A stretch of 64,000 bases of DNA from contig CP124529.1 of assembly GCA_029953615.1 (NCBI GenBank), positions 3,782,501 to 3,846,500 on the forward strand, given 5' to 3'. The notes under the pieces were generated by a model. It searched no databases. It was given only the letters and a program-made list of their open reading frames with translations, and was not told the DNA's origin. Below, in pieces: positions 10,213-19,385 of the stretch. The position numbers and the translations under genes were made by a program. Position 1 is the stretch's first letter. The number at the start of each line of letters is the position of its first letter. This DNA is from Pseudomonas putida (GTDB lineage Bacteria > Pseudomonadota > Gammaproteobacteria > Pseudomonadales > Pseudomonadaceae).

Positions 10213-11274
10213 ATGCGAAATGAACGTAGCCCCGGAGTCGAAAATGACGAAGTTGATGTTCTCGAACTTTGGCATGTATTGTGGAGTCGCAAACTGCTCA
10301 TCCTCTCCTGCATTGTTTTAGTTACTGCAGCTGCGCTTGTTTATATCTCGCTCAAGACCCCGATGTACGAAGCCAAGTCTTTTATCCTGCCGCCGACCAA
10401 AAATGATATTGCCCAATTGAACTATGGTCGCACCGAAGGCAGTGGCCTCGAAGTGTTCACATCCAAGGATGTTTACGCGATTTACCTGCGCGCCCTGCAG
10501 TCTGAGTCTCTGCGGCGCCAGTTCTTTCGCACGGTCTATTTGCCTAATTTGCCAGAGGCCGCTCGCCAAGGCTCTCAAGATGCACTTTATGACCAATTTG
10601 GCAAGGTATTGACTGTTGGTCCGGTGGCGGGGGATAGTGCCGAGCGCTTTTTAATCAGGGCGCTGAGCGACGACCCCAAGATGAGTGTGAAGTGGGTAAC
10701 GCGCTTTTCGGAAATGGCCAGTGACACTGCTAAAAAGGCACTGGTCGAAGACGCTGATACTGAAGTCAAGGTGCTGGTCAAGAACCTGGAGCAGCAGATC
10801 CGCAGCGCACGGGAGGCGGCGCACAAGCAGCGTGAAGATCAAATCGCCCGCCTGGAAGAGGCGCTGAAAGTTGCCAAGGCAGTGAAGCTGAGCAAGCCCC
10901 CCATCATTGCCAGTGGCATGAATGCTGAAGTGTCCGGCGATATGCGGGGGGCATTGACCTACATGCGGGGCAGCCAGGCCCTTGAGGCAGAGCTTGCAAA
11001 CCTTCGCGGTCGGGAATCCGACGACCCCTTCGTCGCTGATTTGCGGGAGGTTCAGGAGAAGCTCGACTTCTACCGCAACCTGCAGCTGAACCCGGCGGTG
11101 ATCGAGGTATTTCAGCAGGATGGTGCCATCGAGGTGCCTGATAGCCCGGTCCGGCTTCGCAAATTGCTCATTGTCGCAGGGGGCGTGTTCGCGGGGTTGA
11201 TTCTCGGCGTACTCCTGGCCGCACTTACCCATTTGGTTTCTGCTGAAAGGGAGCGCCGTGTGGGGCGCGCCTGA
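10213..11274 (+). CDS. wzz: O-antigen chain-length determinant
   Basis: A 353-residue polysaccharide co-polymerase that sets the modal length of O-antigen made by Wzy. It shows the family layout: a short cytoplasmic N-terminus (DEVDVLELWHVLWSRK), a membrane helix at about 33-49, a large periplasmic domain with a charged coiled coil (EQQIRSAREAAHKQREDQIARLEEA, given here in part only for orientation: EQQIRSAREAAH), and a C-terminal helix at about 318-340 preceded by a proline-containing segment (VPDSPVRLRK). First gene of the plus-strand operon, as in P. aeruginosa. Confidence 0.93.
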   Translation: MRNERSPGVENDEVDVLELWHVLWSRKLLILSCIVLVTAAALVYISLKTPMYEAKSFILPPTKNDIAQLNYGRTEGSGLEVFTSKDVYAIYLRALQSESLRRQFFRTVYLPNLPEAARQGSQDALYDQFGKVLTVGPVAGDSAERFLIRALSDDPKMSVKWVTRFSEMASDTAKKALVEDADTEVKVLVKNLEQQIRSAREAAHKQREDQIARLEEALKVAKAVKLSKPPIIASGMNAEVSGDMRGALTYMRGSQALEAELANLRGRESDDPFVADLREVQEKLDFYRNLQLNPAVIEVFQQDGAIEVPDSPVRLRKLLIVAGGVFAGLILGVLLAALTHLVSAERERRVGRA

Positions 11275-11349
11275 GCTACCACTCCCCGAGCCTGCATGCT
11301 GCGGAAGAGTCGAATCGATAGTGATGAATTTTAACAAGAGGCTGGTTGC

Positions 11350-12324
11350 GTGAAGCTCATAGAAACAAATATCTCGGACGTAGTCGTTTTTGAACCAACC
11401 GTCTTCGAGGACGACAGGGGCTGGTTCTATGAGTCTTATAGCGAGCCTAAATTCCATGCTCTGCTCAGTGCGCAAGGTATTACCCTTCCACCTTCTTTTG
11501 TTCAGGAAAACTGCTCTTTATCCAAAAAGGGTGTCATGCGCGGCTTGCACTATCAACTTTATCCGTTTGCCCAGGGCAAGTTGGTAAGTGTGGTTCAGGG
11601 TGCGGTGTTCGATGTGGCGGTGGATATCCGCAAAGGCTCCCCTACCTTTGGGCAGTGGGTAGGCAGGGAGCTATCGGCGGCTAACCGCAAGATGATGTGG
11701 GTGCCGGAAGGCTTCGCCCACGGTTTCATCGCGCTGGAAGAAGATACGGTGTTCCAGTACCGCACCACCGATGTCTATTCCAAAGAGCATGAACGCAGCA
11801 TTGCCTGGGATGACCCGGACCTGGCCATCGAGTGGCCACAGGTCGAGGGGCTGCTGATCAGTGACAAGGATGCGGTAGCGCCAAGCCTTGCCGAAGCTGA
11901 TCTGCCACCCTTGATTCTGAAAGGGCAGGCGGAGGACCTTGTCCTTCCTATCATCGGTGATGATCGCGGAAGCCTGATCAGCATTGAAAAGGCACTGAAC
12001 ATCCCGTTCGCCATCCGCCGTGTCTACTACATTTTCGGTACCAAGGCCGGCGTCAGCCGCGGTTTCCATGCTCACCGGGATCTCCAGCAACTGATCATCT
12101 GCCTGGCCGGCAGTTGCCGCATGACCCTGGATGACGGCACCGGTCGGGTTGACCATGTGCTTGACGCACCACAGAAAGCCCTGCTGATCAAGAATATGGT
12201 CTGGCGTGAAATGCATGATTTCAGCGAGGACTGTGTACTCATGGTCATCGCCAGTGAAACCTACGATGAACGCGATTACATTCGCAGTTATGATGACTTC
12301 AAGAGGCTGATCGCCCATGCCTAG
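11350..12324 (+). CDS. RmlC-FdtA fusion: dTDP-4-keto-6-deoxyglucose 3,5-epimerase / 3,4-ketoisomerase
   Basis: A 324-residue fusion of two cupin enzymes. Residues 1 to about 183 are RmlC-like (3,5-epimerase of the L-rhamnose pathway): [15 protein letters not shown] with the catalytic His at 67, QGKLV at 75-79, [18 protein letters not shown] and the YRTTDVY region at 137-143. Residues about 187-324 are FdtA/WxcM-C-like (3,4-ketoisomerase): [29 protein letters not shown] with the HAH pair at 240-242, SCRMTLDDG. Both domains look active and both use dTDP-4-keto-6-deoxy-D-glucose. Start is GTG 11350 behind AAGAGG. The next two genes complete an Fdt/Qdt pathway; no other rmlC is in the window. Galacto versus gluco outcome cannot be decided here. 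Confidence 0.88.
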   Translation: MKLIETNISDVVVFEPTVFEDDRGWFYESYSEPKFHALLSAQGITLPPSFVQENCSLSKKGVMRGLHYQLYPFAQGKLVSVVQGAVFDVAVDIRKGSPTFGQWVGRELSAANRKMMWVPEGFAHGFIALEEDTVFQYRTTDVYSKEHERSIAWDDPDLAIEWPQVEGLLISDKDAVAPSLAEADLPPLILKGQAEDLVLPIIGDDRGSLISIEKALNIPFAIRRVYYIFGTKAGVSRGFHAHRDLQQLIICLAGSCRMTLDDGTGRVDHVLDAPQKALLIKNMVWREMHDFSEDCVLMVIASETYDERDYIRSYDDFKRLIAHA

Positions 12325-12784
12325 TATTCATGCCCTGGCCGATGTACAAACCGATGCCATCGGTGAGAAAACCAGGATCTGGCAATATGCGGTCATCCTC
12401 AAAGGTGCGCGAATTGGCAGTAACTGCAACATTTGCGCCCACACCCTGATCGAGGGAGGGGTTGTAGTCGGGGACAACGTCACCGTGAAAAGCGGTGTGT
12501 ATCTCTGGGAAGGGCTGGTGATCGAGGACAATGTCTTCATTGGCCCCAATGCTACATTCACCAACGACAGGGTACCGCGCTCCAAATGCTACCCCGAAGC
12601 TTACGAAGTCACTGTGCTGAAGGAAGGCTGCAGCATCGGTGCGAATGCGACATTGCTCCCGGGCGTGACGATTGGCCGACATGCCATGGTAGGTGCCGGT
12701 GCTGTCGTGACCAAGGATGTACCTGATTACTGCGTGGTAGTGGGTAATCCGGCAAAAATAATAAGGGAGCTAGAGCATGGTTGA
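12317..12784 (+). CDS. dTDP-3-amino-3,6-dideoxyhexose N-acetyltransferase (FdtC/QdtC type)
   Basis: A 155-residue left-handed beta-helix acetyltransferase with many hexapeptide repeats ([67 protein letters not shown]). The KSGVYLWEG and TFTNDR stretches fit the WlbB/WbpD/QdtC subgroup that N-acetylates amino sugars on nucleotides with acetyl-CoA. It overlaps both neighbours by 8 bases. Lying between the ketoisomerase and the aminotransferase, it probably makes dTDP-Fuc3NAc or dTDP-Qui3NAc. Confidence 0.85.
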   Translation: MPSIHALADVQTDAIGEKTRIWQYAVILKGARIGSNCNICAHTLIEGGVVVGDNVTVKSGVYLWEGLVIEDNVFIGPNATFTNDRVPRSKCYPEAYEVTVLKEGCSIGANATLLPGVTIGRHAMVGAGAVVTKDVPDYCVVVGNPAKIIRELEHG

Positions 12785-13889
12785 TTTTCTGAATCTGAAG
12801 GCCGTCAATAAACAGTATCGCGAAGAACTGTTGCAGGCGTGCGCCGATGTGATCGACTCCGGCTGGTACATCGGCGGTAGCGCTCTGGCCCGCTTTGAAA
12901 GCAACTTTGCCGCTTATTGCGGTACCGCTCATTGCGTTGGCGTGGCAAACGGCCTGGATGCGCTGACCTTGACCTTGACCGCCTGGAAGCAACTGGGGCG
13001 AGTGAAGCAGGGTGATGAAGTCATCGTTCCAGCCAATACCTACATTGCGAGCATCCTGGCAATTACCGCCAGCGGACTGGAGCCGGTGCTCGTCGAGCCG
13101 GACCCTGCAACGTTCAATATCGATATCTCCCTCATTCGCCAGGCGATCACCGACAAGACCCGGGTCATCCTGCCCGTGCACTTGTATGGGCAGATTGCAG
13201 ACATGAAGGCGATCAACGAGATTGCCACCGAATATGATTTGCTGGTGCTCGAAGACTCGGCCCAGGCCCATGGCGCCTCTATCGATGGCAAGCGGGCAGG
13301 CAACTGGGGGAATGCTTCGGGCTTCAGTTTCTATCCAGGCAAGAACCTGGGCGCGCTCGGCGATGCCGGGGCAATCACCACCTCGGACGCCGAGTTGGCG
13401 GAAGTGCTGCGGGCCCTCAGAAACTATGGTTCCCATGAGAAATACAAGAACTTGTACGTTGGTGTGAACAGCCGCCTGGACGAGATCCAGGCGGCAATGC
13501 TGGACGTGAAGCTCAAGTATCTCGATGACGAAATCAGCCGGCGCCGGCATATCACCACGTGCTACCGCGCAGGCATTCACAATACTCATATCGCCCTGCC
13601 GCAGAATAGCGCTGCCGAGCAGCATGTGTGGCATCTGTATGTGGTACGGACGGCCCACAGAAACGAACTGCAGCAACACCTTCGCGAGCGGGGTGTACAG
13701 ACGCTGGTTCACTACCCGATCCCGCCTCACAAGCAACAGGCCTACCGCCAGTACAACGGTTTGAGCCTGCCGCTGACTGAGAAGATTCATGATGAGGTGC
13801 TCAGCCTGCCTGTGGACCCAACCATGAGCGACACGGACATCCAGACGGTCATCGATGCCTGCAACAGTTTTACTGTGTCCGGGCAATAA
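12777..13889 (+). CDS. dTDP-3-keto-6-deoxyhexose 3-aminotransferase (FdtB/QdtB type, DegT family)
   Basis: A 370-residue PLP-dependent sugar aminotransferase of the DegT/DnrJ/EryC1 family. [20 protein letters not shown] at the N-terminus, the EDSAQAHGA segment with the PLP-binding Asp, and [18 protein letters not shown] with the PLP lysine are clear, followed by [12 protein letters not shown]. Length is normal. With its neighbours it should aminate the 3-keto sugar made by the FdtA domain using glutamate. It overlaps the acetyltransferase by 8 bases. Confidence 0.9.
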   Translation: MVDFLNLKAVNKQYREELLQACADVIDSGWYIGGSALARFESNFAAYCGTAHCVGVANGLDALTLTLTAWKQLGRVKQGDEVIVPANTYIASILAITASGLEPVLVEPDPATFNIDISLIRQAITDKTRVILPVHLYGQIADMKAINEIATEYDLLVLEDSAQAHGASIDGKRAGNWGNASGFSFYPGKNLGALGDAGAITTSDAELAEVLRALRNYGSHEKYKNLYVGVNSRLDEIQAAMLDVKLKYLDDEISRRRHITTCYRAGIHNTHIALPQNSAAEQHVWHLYVVRTAHRNELQQHLRERGVQTLVHYPIPPHKQQAYRQYNGLSLPLTEKIHDEVLSLPVDPTMSDTDIQTVIDACNSFTVSGQ

Positions 13890-13892
13890 TTC

Positions 13893-15164
13893 ATGACGTT
13901 GATCAAGACCAGTCTGCTGAATGCTATTGCTGTTGTTGTAAAGATGGCGACATTGCTGGGGCTCAACAAGGTGCTGGCCCTTTATGTAGGGCCATCGGGT
14001 TACGCGGCGATCGGGCAGTTGCAGAACGCCGTGACCATGTTCACCACACTGGCCAGCGGCGCTGTCAGCACAGGGGTAACCAAGTACACGGCGGAGTTTG
14101 CTGATCGTCCAGATGAGCAATACAGGATCTGGCGAACTGCCGGGACGTTGTCACTGCTGGTTTCGTGTGTGCTGGCCGTGCTGATCGTGGTCCTGCGAGC
14201 ACCATTGGCCAGCTGGTTTTTCAATGATGAAACACTTGCGCCGGTATTGGTGTGGTTTGCCTCTACCCTGGTGTTTTTTGCTTTCAACTCGTTGCTGCTG
14301 GGCATTCTGAACGGCAAGAAGGATGTTCGGCGCTATGTGCTTGCCAACATTCTCGGCAGCCTGATATCGCTGGTGGTGACTTGTGCCTTGACCATCACGC
14401 TGGGTTTGTACGGTGCGCTGGTTTCGCTGGCTGTGTACCAGTCGTTGAGCTTCGTGGCGACCCTGGTCATCTGCATGCGCACGCAGTGGTTCAGCCTTAC
14501 CGGTTTTATCGGCGCGCTGGACAGGCAGTCCCTGTCCCGGCTTGCAAAGTTTGCCCTCATGGCCGTGGTGACGGCGTGCTCGCTGCCCGTATGTCATGTG
14601 TTCATCCGGGACTACCTGGGAACGGAGTTCGGCTGGGATCATGCAGGTTACTGGGAGGCCATGTGGCGTTTGAGCACGGCCTATCTCATGTTGATCACCA
14701 CGACACTTGCGGTCTATTACCTGCCCAGGCTCTCGGAGCTTTCCGATGCAGGTGAATTGCGTCGGGAAATCCTCCAAGGGTACAAGCTCATCCTGCCCCT
14801 GACTGTTGCTGCCGGCCTGGTTATCTACCTGCTCAGGGACTTCATCATCCATGTGCTGTTCTCGGAGTCATTTCTGCCCATGCGTGAACTGTTCGCATGG
14901 CAGATGGTCGGAGACAGCCTGAAAGTAGTCAGTTGGCTGATGGCCTACCTGATGCTCGGTAAGGCGCTTACCCGCTTGTATCTGGTCACCGAGATTCTCT
15001 CGACACTTTCGCTGTATGCACTGACTGTGTATTTCACCCAGCTGTGGGGGTATGAAAAAGTTACCCTTGCTTACGCGGCAAACTACCTGTTGTACGGAAT
15101 CGTCATGTATTTCTCGGTATTCCGTCGTTTGCACATTATTGTTGGCGATACGGCGCGGAGCTGA
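13893..15164 (+). CDS. wzx: O-antigen flippase (WzxE-like)
   Basis: A 423-residue polytopic membrane protein with about 12 hydrophobic segments, of the polysaccharide-transporter part of the MOP superfamily. It should flip undecaprenyl-PP-linked O-units across the inner membrane. The N-terminal LNAIAVVVKMATLLGLNKVLALYVGPSG stretch (conserved core LNKVLALYVGPSG), LQNAVTMFTTLASGAVSTG and NGKKDVRRYV resemble WzxE of enterobacterial common antigen more than other Wzx types. A flippase for units with an Fdt-type sugar fits the genes just before it. Confidence 0.85.
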   Translation: MTLIKTSLLNAIAVVVKMATLLGLNKVLALYVGPSGYAAIGQLQNAVTMFTTLASGAVSTGVTKYTAEFADRPDEQYRIWRTAGTLSLLVSCVLAVLIVVLRAPLASWFFNDETLAPVLVWFASTLVFFAFNSLLLGILNGKKDVRRYVLANILGSLISLVVTCALTITLGLYGALVSLAVYQSLSFVATLVICMRTQWFSLTGFIGALDRQSLSRLAKFALMAVVTACSLPVCHVFIRDYLGTEFGWDHAGYWEAMWRLSTAYLMLITTTLAVYYLPRLSELSDAGELRREILQGYKLILPLTVAAGLVIYLLRDFIIHVLFSESFLPMRELFAWQMVGDSLKVVSWLMAYLMLGKALTRLYLVTEILSTLSLYALTVYFTQLWGYEKVTLAYAANYLLYGIVMYFSVFRRLHIIVGDTARS

Positions 15165-15170
15165 GTAAAG

Positions 15171-16604
15171 ATGAAGGACGTCATCGAACAGTTACATGGA
15201 CGCATCCTTGGCGCTGAAGCTGCGCAGGCATTGGTGCAGGCACAGGTTTATGGGGCATTGCTCTGGGCGGTGGACCTGGGTATCTACGACGCCGCTGCCC
15301 TGGAGCGCCAGCTGGTGGCTCGCTGCGCCAACCAGGTCACGCTGCCGGCTGCCTGCGGGGTATCGCGCGGCTGCCTGCATGTGGTCAGCGAACCTTATAT
15401 GCAAGGAGGGCACACCCGGTTGATGGAGCGCCTGGCGCACATGCACGAGGGGCCTGTCGACCTGCTGGTCGCGCGCAGCGCCAAGCCCCAGGTGCTCGAA
15501 CGCCTGGCAGGCTATTTCGCCCATATCGAGGTGGCGCGCGGCGATGACCCGTGCGCCCGCCTGCAGTCCATCGTCGACACCCTGTCGCAGTACGACAAGG
15601 TGGTGCTGCACATTCATCCGGACGACATCATCACCACCGTAGCCTGTGGCCTGCTGAAGCAGCAGCGTGGTGCCGCGCTGACGGTGTACTTCGTCAATCA
15701 CGCCGACCACGTGTTCAGCTTTGGCGCGTCGGTGGCCGATGTGTATTTCGAGATCAGCGCCTACGGGCACCACCTGGACAAGAAAAAGCACCTCACCTGC
15801 CAGAAGAGCTTCCTGGCTATCCCGATCGAGACCAGCGGCGCCAAAGTGACGGATGCCGTGCCCACTCACCAGCGCATCAAGGTGTTCAGCGCTGCCTCGG
15901 CGGCCAAGTACAAGCCCCACGGCGGCCTGGACATGCGCCCGTCGATCACGGCGATTCTCCAGCGCTTCCCCAATGCCGAGTGCTGGATCATCGGTGCCAA
16001 TCCCCTGACCAACACCTGGTGGTGGACAGTGAAGTTGCGCTACCCCAGGCGTTTCTTCATCCGCCGCCATCTGCCGTACAAAGCCTACCTGGCCTTTGCG
16101 GAAAAAGCCGACTTCTACCTGGACAGCTACCCGATACCCGGTGGCACGGCGTTCGCCGAGCAGTTGCTCAAAGGCCGGCGTTGCGTGGGCCTGGTGGCGC
16201 CGATCCAGGGCTACTCACCCGCGGACAGCCTGAAGGTGGCCAGCGTGGACCAGCTGCTGGCCAGCATTGCCCAGCCCCGGCCCAGTGCCCCGGTGGTGGA
16301 GGCGGTGCAGCGGGTCAACTCGGTGGAGGCGGTGAAAGCGCGCTACCTCGCTTGCATCGAGCGCGGCGAACTCAGCGAGAACGAACTGGCAGCCATGCTG
16401 CCGTGGACGGGCAACCTCGATTTCATGAAACCGACAGGTAAGGTCACTAGCATGATCCCTGCGGATGTCTTCGATGCCCTGTGCCGCATAGACACGAAGC
16501 TGGCGTTGCGAACGCTGCTTGCGTATGCCTGGGTGCCGAGAATCAAGCTCTTGATCAAGGTCACCCTGTTCCGGCTGGCTAGGCTGACCAGAGCGCGAGG
16601 GTGA
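15171..16604 (+). CDS. Putative glycosyltransferase (family not assigned)
   Basis: A 477-residue soluble protein lying between wzx and wzy. I do not recognise a named family. The middle holds alternating hydrophobic strands, and 330-380 has YLDSYPIPGGTAFAEQLLKGRRCVGL, whose PGGTAFAEQLL part resembles the donor-binding region of GT-B glycosyltransferases. FSAASAAKYKPHGGL (about 240) could be the start of the second Rossmann domain. The 50-residue tail is basic and may touch the membrane. Overlap with wzy (GTGA) supports a role in O-unit assembly. Confidence 0.55.
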   Translation: MKDVIEQLHGRILGAEAAQALVQAQVYGALLWAVDLGIYDAAALERQLVARCANQVTLPAACGVSRGCLHVVSEPYMQGGHTRLMERLAHMHEGPVDLLVARSAKPQVLERLAGYFAHIEVARGDDPCARLQSIVDTLSQYDKVVLHIHPDDIITTVACGLLKQQRGAALTVYFVNHADHVFSFGASVADVYFEISAYGHHLDKKKHLTCQKSFLAIPIETSGAKVTDAVPTHQRIKVFSAASAAKYKPHGGLDMRPSITAILQRFPNAECWIIGANPLTNTWWWTVKLRYPRRFFIRRHLPYKAYLAFAEKADFYLDSYPIPGGTAFAEQLLKGRRCVGLVAPIQGYSPADSLKVASVDQLLASIAQPRPSAPVVEAVQRVNSVEAVKARYLACIERGELSENELAAMLPWTGNLDFMKPTGKVTSMIPADVFDALCRIDTKLALRTLLAYAWVPRIKLLIKVTLFRLARLTRARG

Positions 16605-17873
16605 GTGTGATCAGGATCTTTATCGGCGTGCTGTTCTGCCTGCTGTTCTTCAGCGACTTCGTCGTGTTGACGCTGGGGCTGGGCAGTGTGTTTGCCGGTT
16701 GGCGAGAAATGCTCAGCCTGCTGATGATCATGTGGCTGCTGCTGCGGGCGCTGGCCAGCGTTACGGCGCGTGGCAGGCTCAACCTCGAAGTCGGGCGGTG
16801 GTTGCTGGTCGTGCTGTTCTTTGCCTTCCTGTACCTGCTGTTCGGCGACCTGAGCGCGTCGTCGGCGCGCATGTTCCGCGCACTGGCCGTGCCGGTGTTC
16901 ATTGGCATGGCGGTGGCCATCTGGGCCCAGGCGGTGTCGACCGAGAAGAAGCTGCGCCATGTGTACTGGTCAGTGCTGGCAATGAGCGTACTCACTGGCG
17001 TGTATGCGTTGTATCAGTACCTGACCATCGCTTCGGCCGAGCAGTTCTGGTATTGGCCGCTGCTTACCGCCAAAGGCTATGAACTGCAACCCTACAACTC
17101 GATGCGTGACGGGCTGCCGCGGGTGTCCGGTTTCTTTACCGGCACGCTGGAGTTTTCTGCAGTCATCCTCAATACCGCCGCCATGACCCTGGCCGTGTTG
17201 CTCAGCGGGCGCAATTGGTCCTTGATCCGGCGCCTGCTGCTGAGTGCCGCCTTCCTGTTGTTGTGCGGGCTGATCGCGATCGGTTCGGTGCGCACGGCCA
17301 TGATCGGCCTGGTGTGCATCTGCTCGATGCTGGTGGCGGCCCGGATGCTGCGCACGGCCTGGCTGATCTCGCTGTTGGGCTACGTGCAGTTCATTGGCTT
17401 GACCGTGGCGATTTTCGCCTACCTGTCGATGGGCTATACCCAGGATTTGTCGGCACTGGACCGCGAGCGCCAGTGGCTGCACATGTATGAGGTGCTGAGC
17501 GCGGCATCCCATGGGCTATGGCTTTGGCGCGGTTGGCCCGGGCCAGCCACACTGGTTCGATTCGTTCTGGCTCAACCTGCTGGCCACCTGCGGTTTGGTC
17601 GGCCTGCTGATCATGGCCGGGTTGATCCTTTGGTACCACAAGCTGGTGACGATCATCGTCCGGGACAGGGCCCATGCCAGCGCCTGGAAAAACGGCCTGG
17701 GCAACTTCGTGATTGCCAGCTACCCGTTCTTCCTGAGTTCGTTCTTTTTCCAGTCCTATACGAACAGTGTTGTCCTTTACATATTCGCGATCGTGGTGAT
17801 GGTGATCATTGGTGAAAACAGAAGAACAAAAGTTGCGCCTGGCAGTCCTGATCGTTCTGTATCGGAAAACTAG
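16601..17873 (+). pseudogene. wzy: O-antigen polymerase (Wzy) split by a frameshift
   Basis: A polytopic membrane protein with about 10-11 hydrophobic segments. The first frame (GTG 16601 to about 17500) gives GVLFCLLFFSDFVVL, the long periplasmic loop (LPRVSGFFTGTLEFSAVILN) and IGSVRTAMIGL. From about 17502 the frame changes and HPMGYGFGAVGPGQPHWFDSFWLNLL follows, the hallmark GYGFG...DSFWL region of the O-antigen ligase/polymerase family. Removing one base in GCGCGG near 17502 would give about 423 residues. It lies in the right place for Wzy, and none else is seen. If the break is real, the strain would make at most single-unit O-antigen from this operon. Confidence 0.8.
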
Positions 17874-18681
17874 CCAGGACTCGATTGCCCTGCAGTCGTT
17901 GCTCGCGCAGCAGGCGCTGCTGAATGACGAGGGTATCGACCTGCAACTGTACGTCTGGAACAACTCCCCCGGCGTGGCGCAGCCGTGCCCGGGCGTGCGC
18001 TGGTACGAGGCGGACAATCAGCGGCTTTCGGTGGTTTACAACCAGGTTGCCGAACAGGCGTTTGCCGCCGGGGTCGACCTGTTCATGATTTCGGACGACG
18101 ACACCAACTACTCGAACATCCGCCTGTCCAGCTGCCTGGCGCAGATCGGCCAGGTACGCCGGGCGCCGGGGGGCGACCAGGTGGGCGTATTCATGCCCCG
18201 GCTGGTCAGTCATGGGCAACTGGTCAGCCCCGGCAAGCGCTGGCTGTTCATGGGCCGCCTCACGCCTGACGTGGCCGCCGGGCTGGTGGACTCGAAAAAC
18301 CTGCTGGGCATCAACAGCGGCCTGATCTTCACTCGTGAGTGCTTCCAGCGCATGACGCCGTTCTATGACGAGCGGCTGCGTTTCTATGCCACCGATACCG
18401 ACTTTTTCATCCGCTACGAGGGGTATTTCCCCAAGGCCTGCGTGCTGGATGTGGAGATTGCCCACGACCTGTCCGAGCACAGCGCCGATACCCCCGAGCG
18501 TGCCTTGTTCCGCTTCGAGGAAATGATCCACGGGCTGCGTATCAGCTTCCGTTCCCATGGTCTGCTGGAGCGTGGCCTGCTTGACCTGTATCTGGTCTAT
18601 GCAGCCATTCGCAAAGCGCTGGCTTACCGCCGTCCGGCCTTCATCAAGGCCTTGTTTACCCAGGTGAGGGCCGTGAAATGA
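17812..18681 (+). CDS. GT2-type glycosyltransferase
   Basis: About 289 residues. LRLAVLIVLYRKT at the N-terminus, an acidic DDDTNY motif near 100 and GLIFTRECFQRMTPFYDERLRFYATDTDFFIRY resemble GT-A fold family 2 enzymes, with DDDT as the likely metal-nucleotide site and the second Asp cluster as acceptor region. It should add a sugar to the O-unit on the cytoplasmic face. I chose GTG 17812; TTG 17809 is also possible. It overlaps the end of wzy by 62 bases and the next gene by 4. Confidence 0.72.
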   Translation: MKTEEQKLRLAVLIVLYRKTSQDSIALQSLLAQQALLNDEGIDLQLYVWNNSPGVAQPCPGVRWYEADNQRLSVVYNQVAEQAFAAGVDLFMISDDDTNYSNIRLSSCLAQIGQVRRAPGGDQVGVFMPRLVSHGQLVSPGKRWLFMGRLTPDVAAGLVDSKNLLGINSGLIFTRECFQRMTPFYDERLRFYATDTDFFIRYEGYFPKACVLDVEIAHDLSEHSADTPERALFRFEEMIHGLRISFRSHGLLERGLLDLYLVYAAIRKALAYRRPAFIKALFTQVRAVK

Positions 18682-19385
18682 TGCATGCCTTGCTCGAAAA
18701 GCTGGTGTTGCTAGCTAAAAAGCGCCCATTGGTGGTCGACCGGCGCATCTCGTCGGGTTATCTGCTGGGGCTGTTCGTGACCAAGCTGCTGATGGCCTGC
18801 CGCGGCGTGATTCGCCTACGCCGGCGGCGCCTGGCATTCATCGGCTCGGGGGTAACCCTGAAGGAAGTGGGCAAGATCGAGTATGGCCCGGGGCTGGTCA
18901 TTGACCAGGGCTGCTTCGTCGATGCCTTGTCCAATGACGGCATCCGTTTTGGCACCGCGGTGTCGCTGAACAAGCACATCATCATCGAATGTACCGGCAG
19001 CCTGGCCAACATCGGCAAGGGCCTGGTGGTTGGCGACAACGTCGGCCTGGGTGCCGGCTGCTTCCTGGGGTGCGCCGGCGGCATCGAGATTGGCAGCGAC
19101 ACCATCATCGGCAATTTCGTCAGCTTCCATTCGGAAAACCACAACTTCGAAGACCCGTTGCAGCCCATCCGCCTGCAGGGCGTGACCCGCCAGGGCATCA
19201 AGGTGGGCCGCAACTGCTGGATCGGCGCCAAGGTGACCGTGCTTGATGGCGCGGTGATCGAAGACGGCTGCGTGTTCGCCGCAGGGGCGGTGGTGGCCGC
19301 GGGGGTGTACCGCAAGAATTCGATTTATGGCGGCGTGCCGGCCAGGTACATCAAGGCGCGCGTAGCGGAAGAAGGGGTGGCATGA
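18678..19385 (+). CDS. Hexapeptide-repeat acyltransferase
   Basis: A 235-residue left-handed beta-helix acyltransferase (WcaF/NodL-like). After a hydrophobic, basic first 60 residues, hexapeptide turns run from about 75 to 225 (KGLVVGDNVGLGAGC, GIEIGSDTIIGNFVSFHSENHNF with the likely catalytic His, IKVGRNCWIGAKVTVLDGAVIEDGCVFAAGAVV). Likely O- or N-acetylation of an O-antigen sugar. It is tightly overlapped by both glycosyltransferase neighbours. Confidence 0.82.
   Translation: MMHALLEKLVLLAKKRPLVVDRRISSGYLLGLFVTKLLMACRGVIRLRRRRLAFIGSGVTLKEVGKIEYGPGLVIDQGCFVDALSNDGIRFGTAVSLNKHIIIECTGSLANIGKGLVVGDNVGLGAGCFLGCAGGIEIGSDTIIGNFVSFHSENHNFEDPLQPIRLQGVTRQGIKVGRNCWIGAKVTVLDGAVIEDGCVFAAGAVVAAGVYRKNSIYGGVPARYIKARVAEEGVA

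Noticed and set aside
12873..12882. GGCGGTAGCG, a match to the ops core
   Set aside because: It encodes the IGGSA stretch of the aminotransferase; location within a gene makes it chance.
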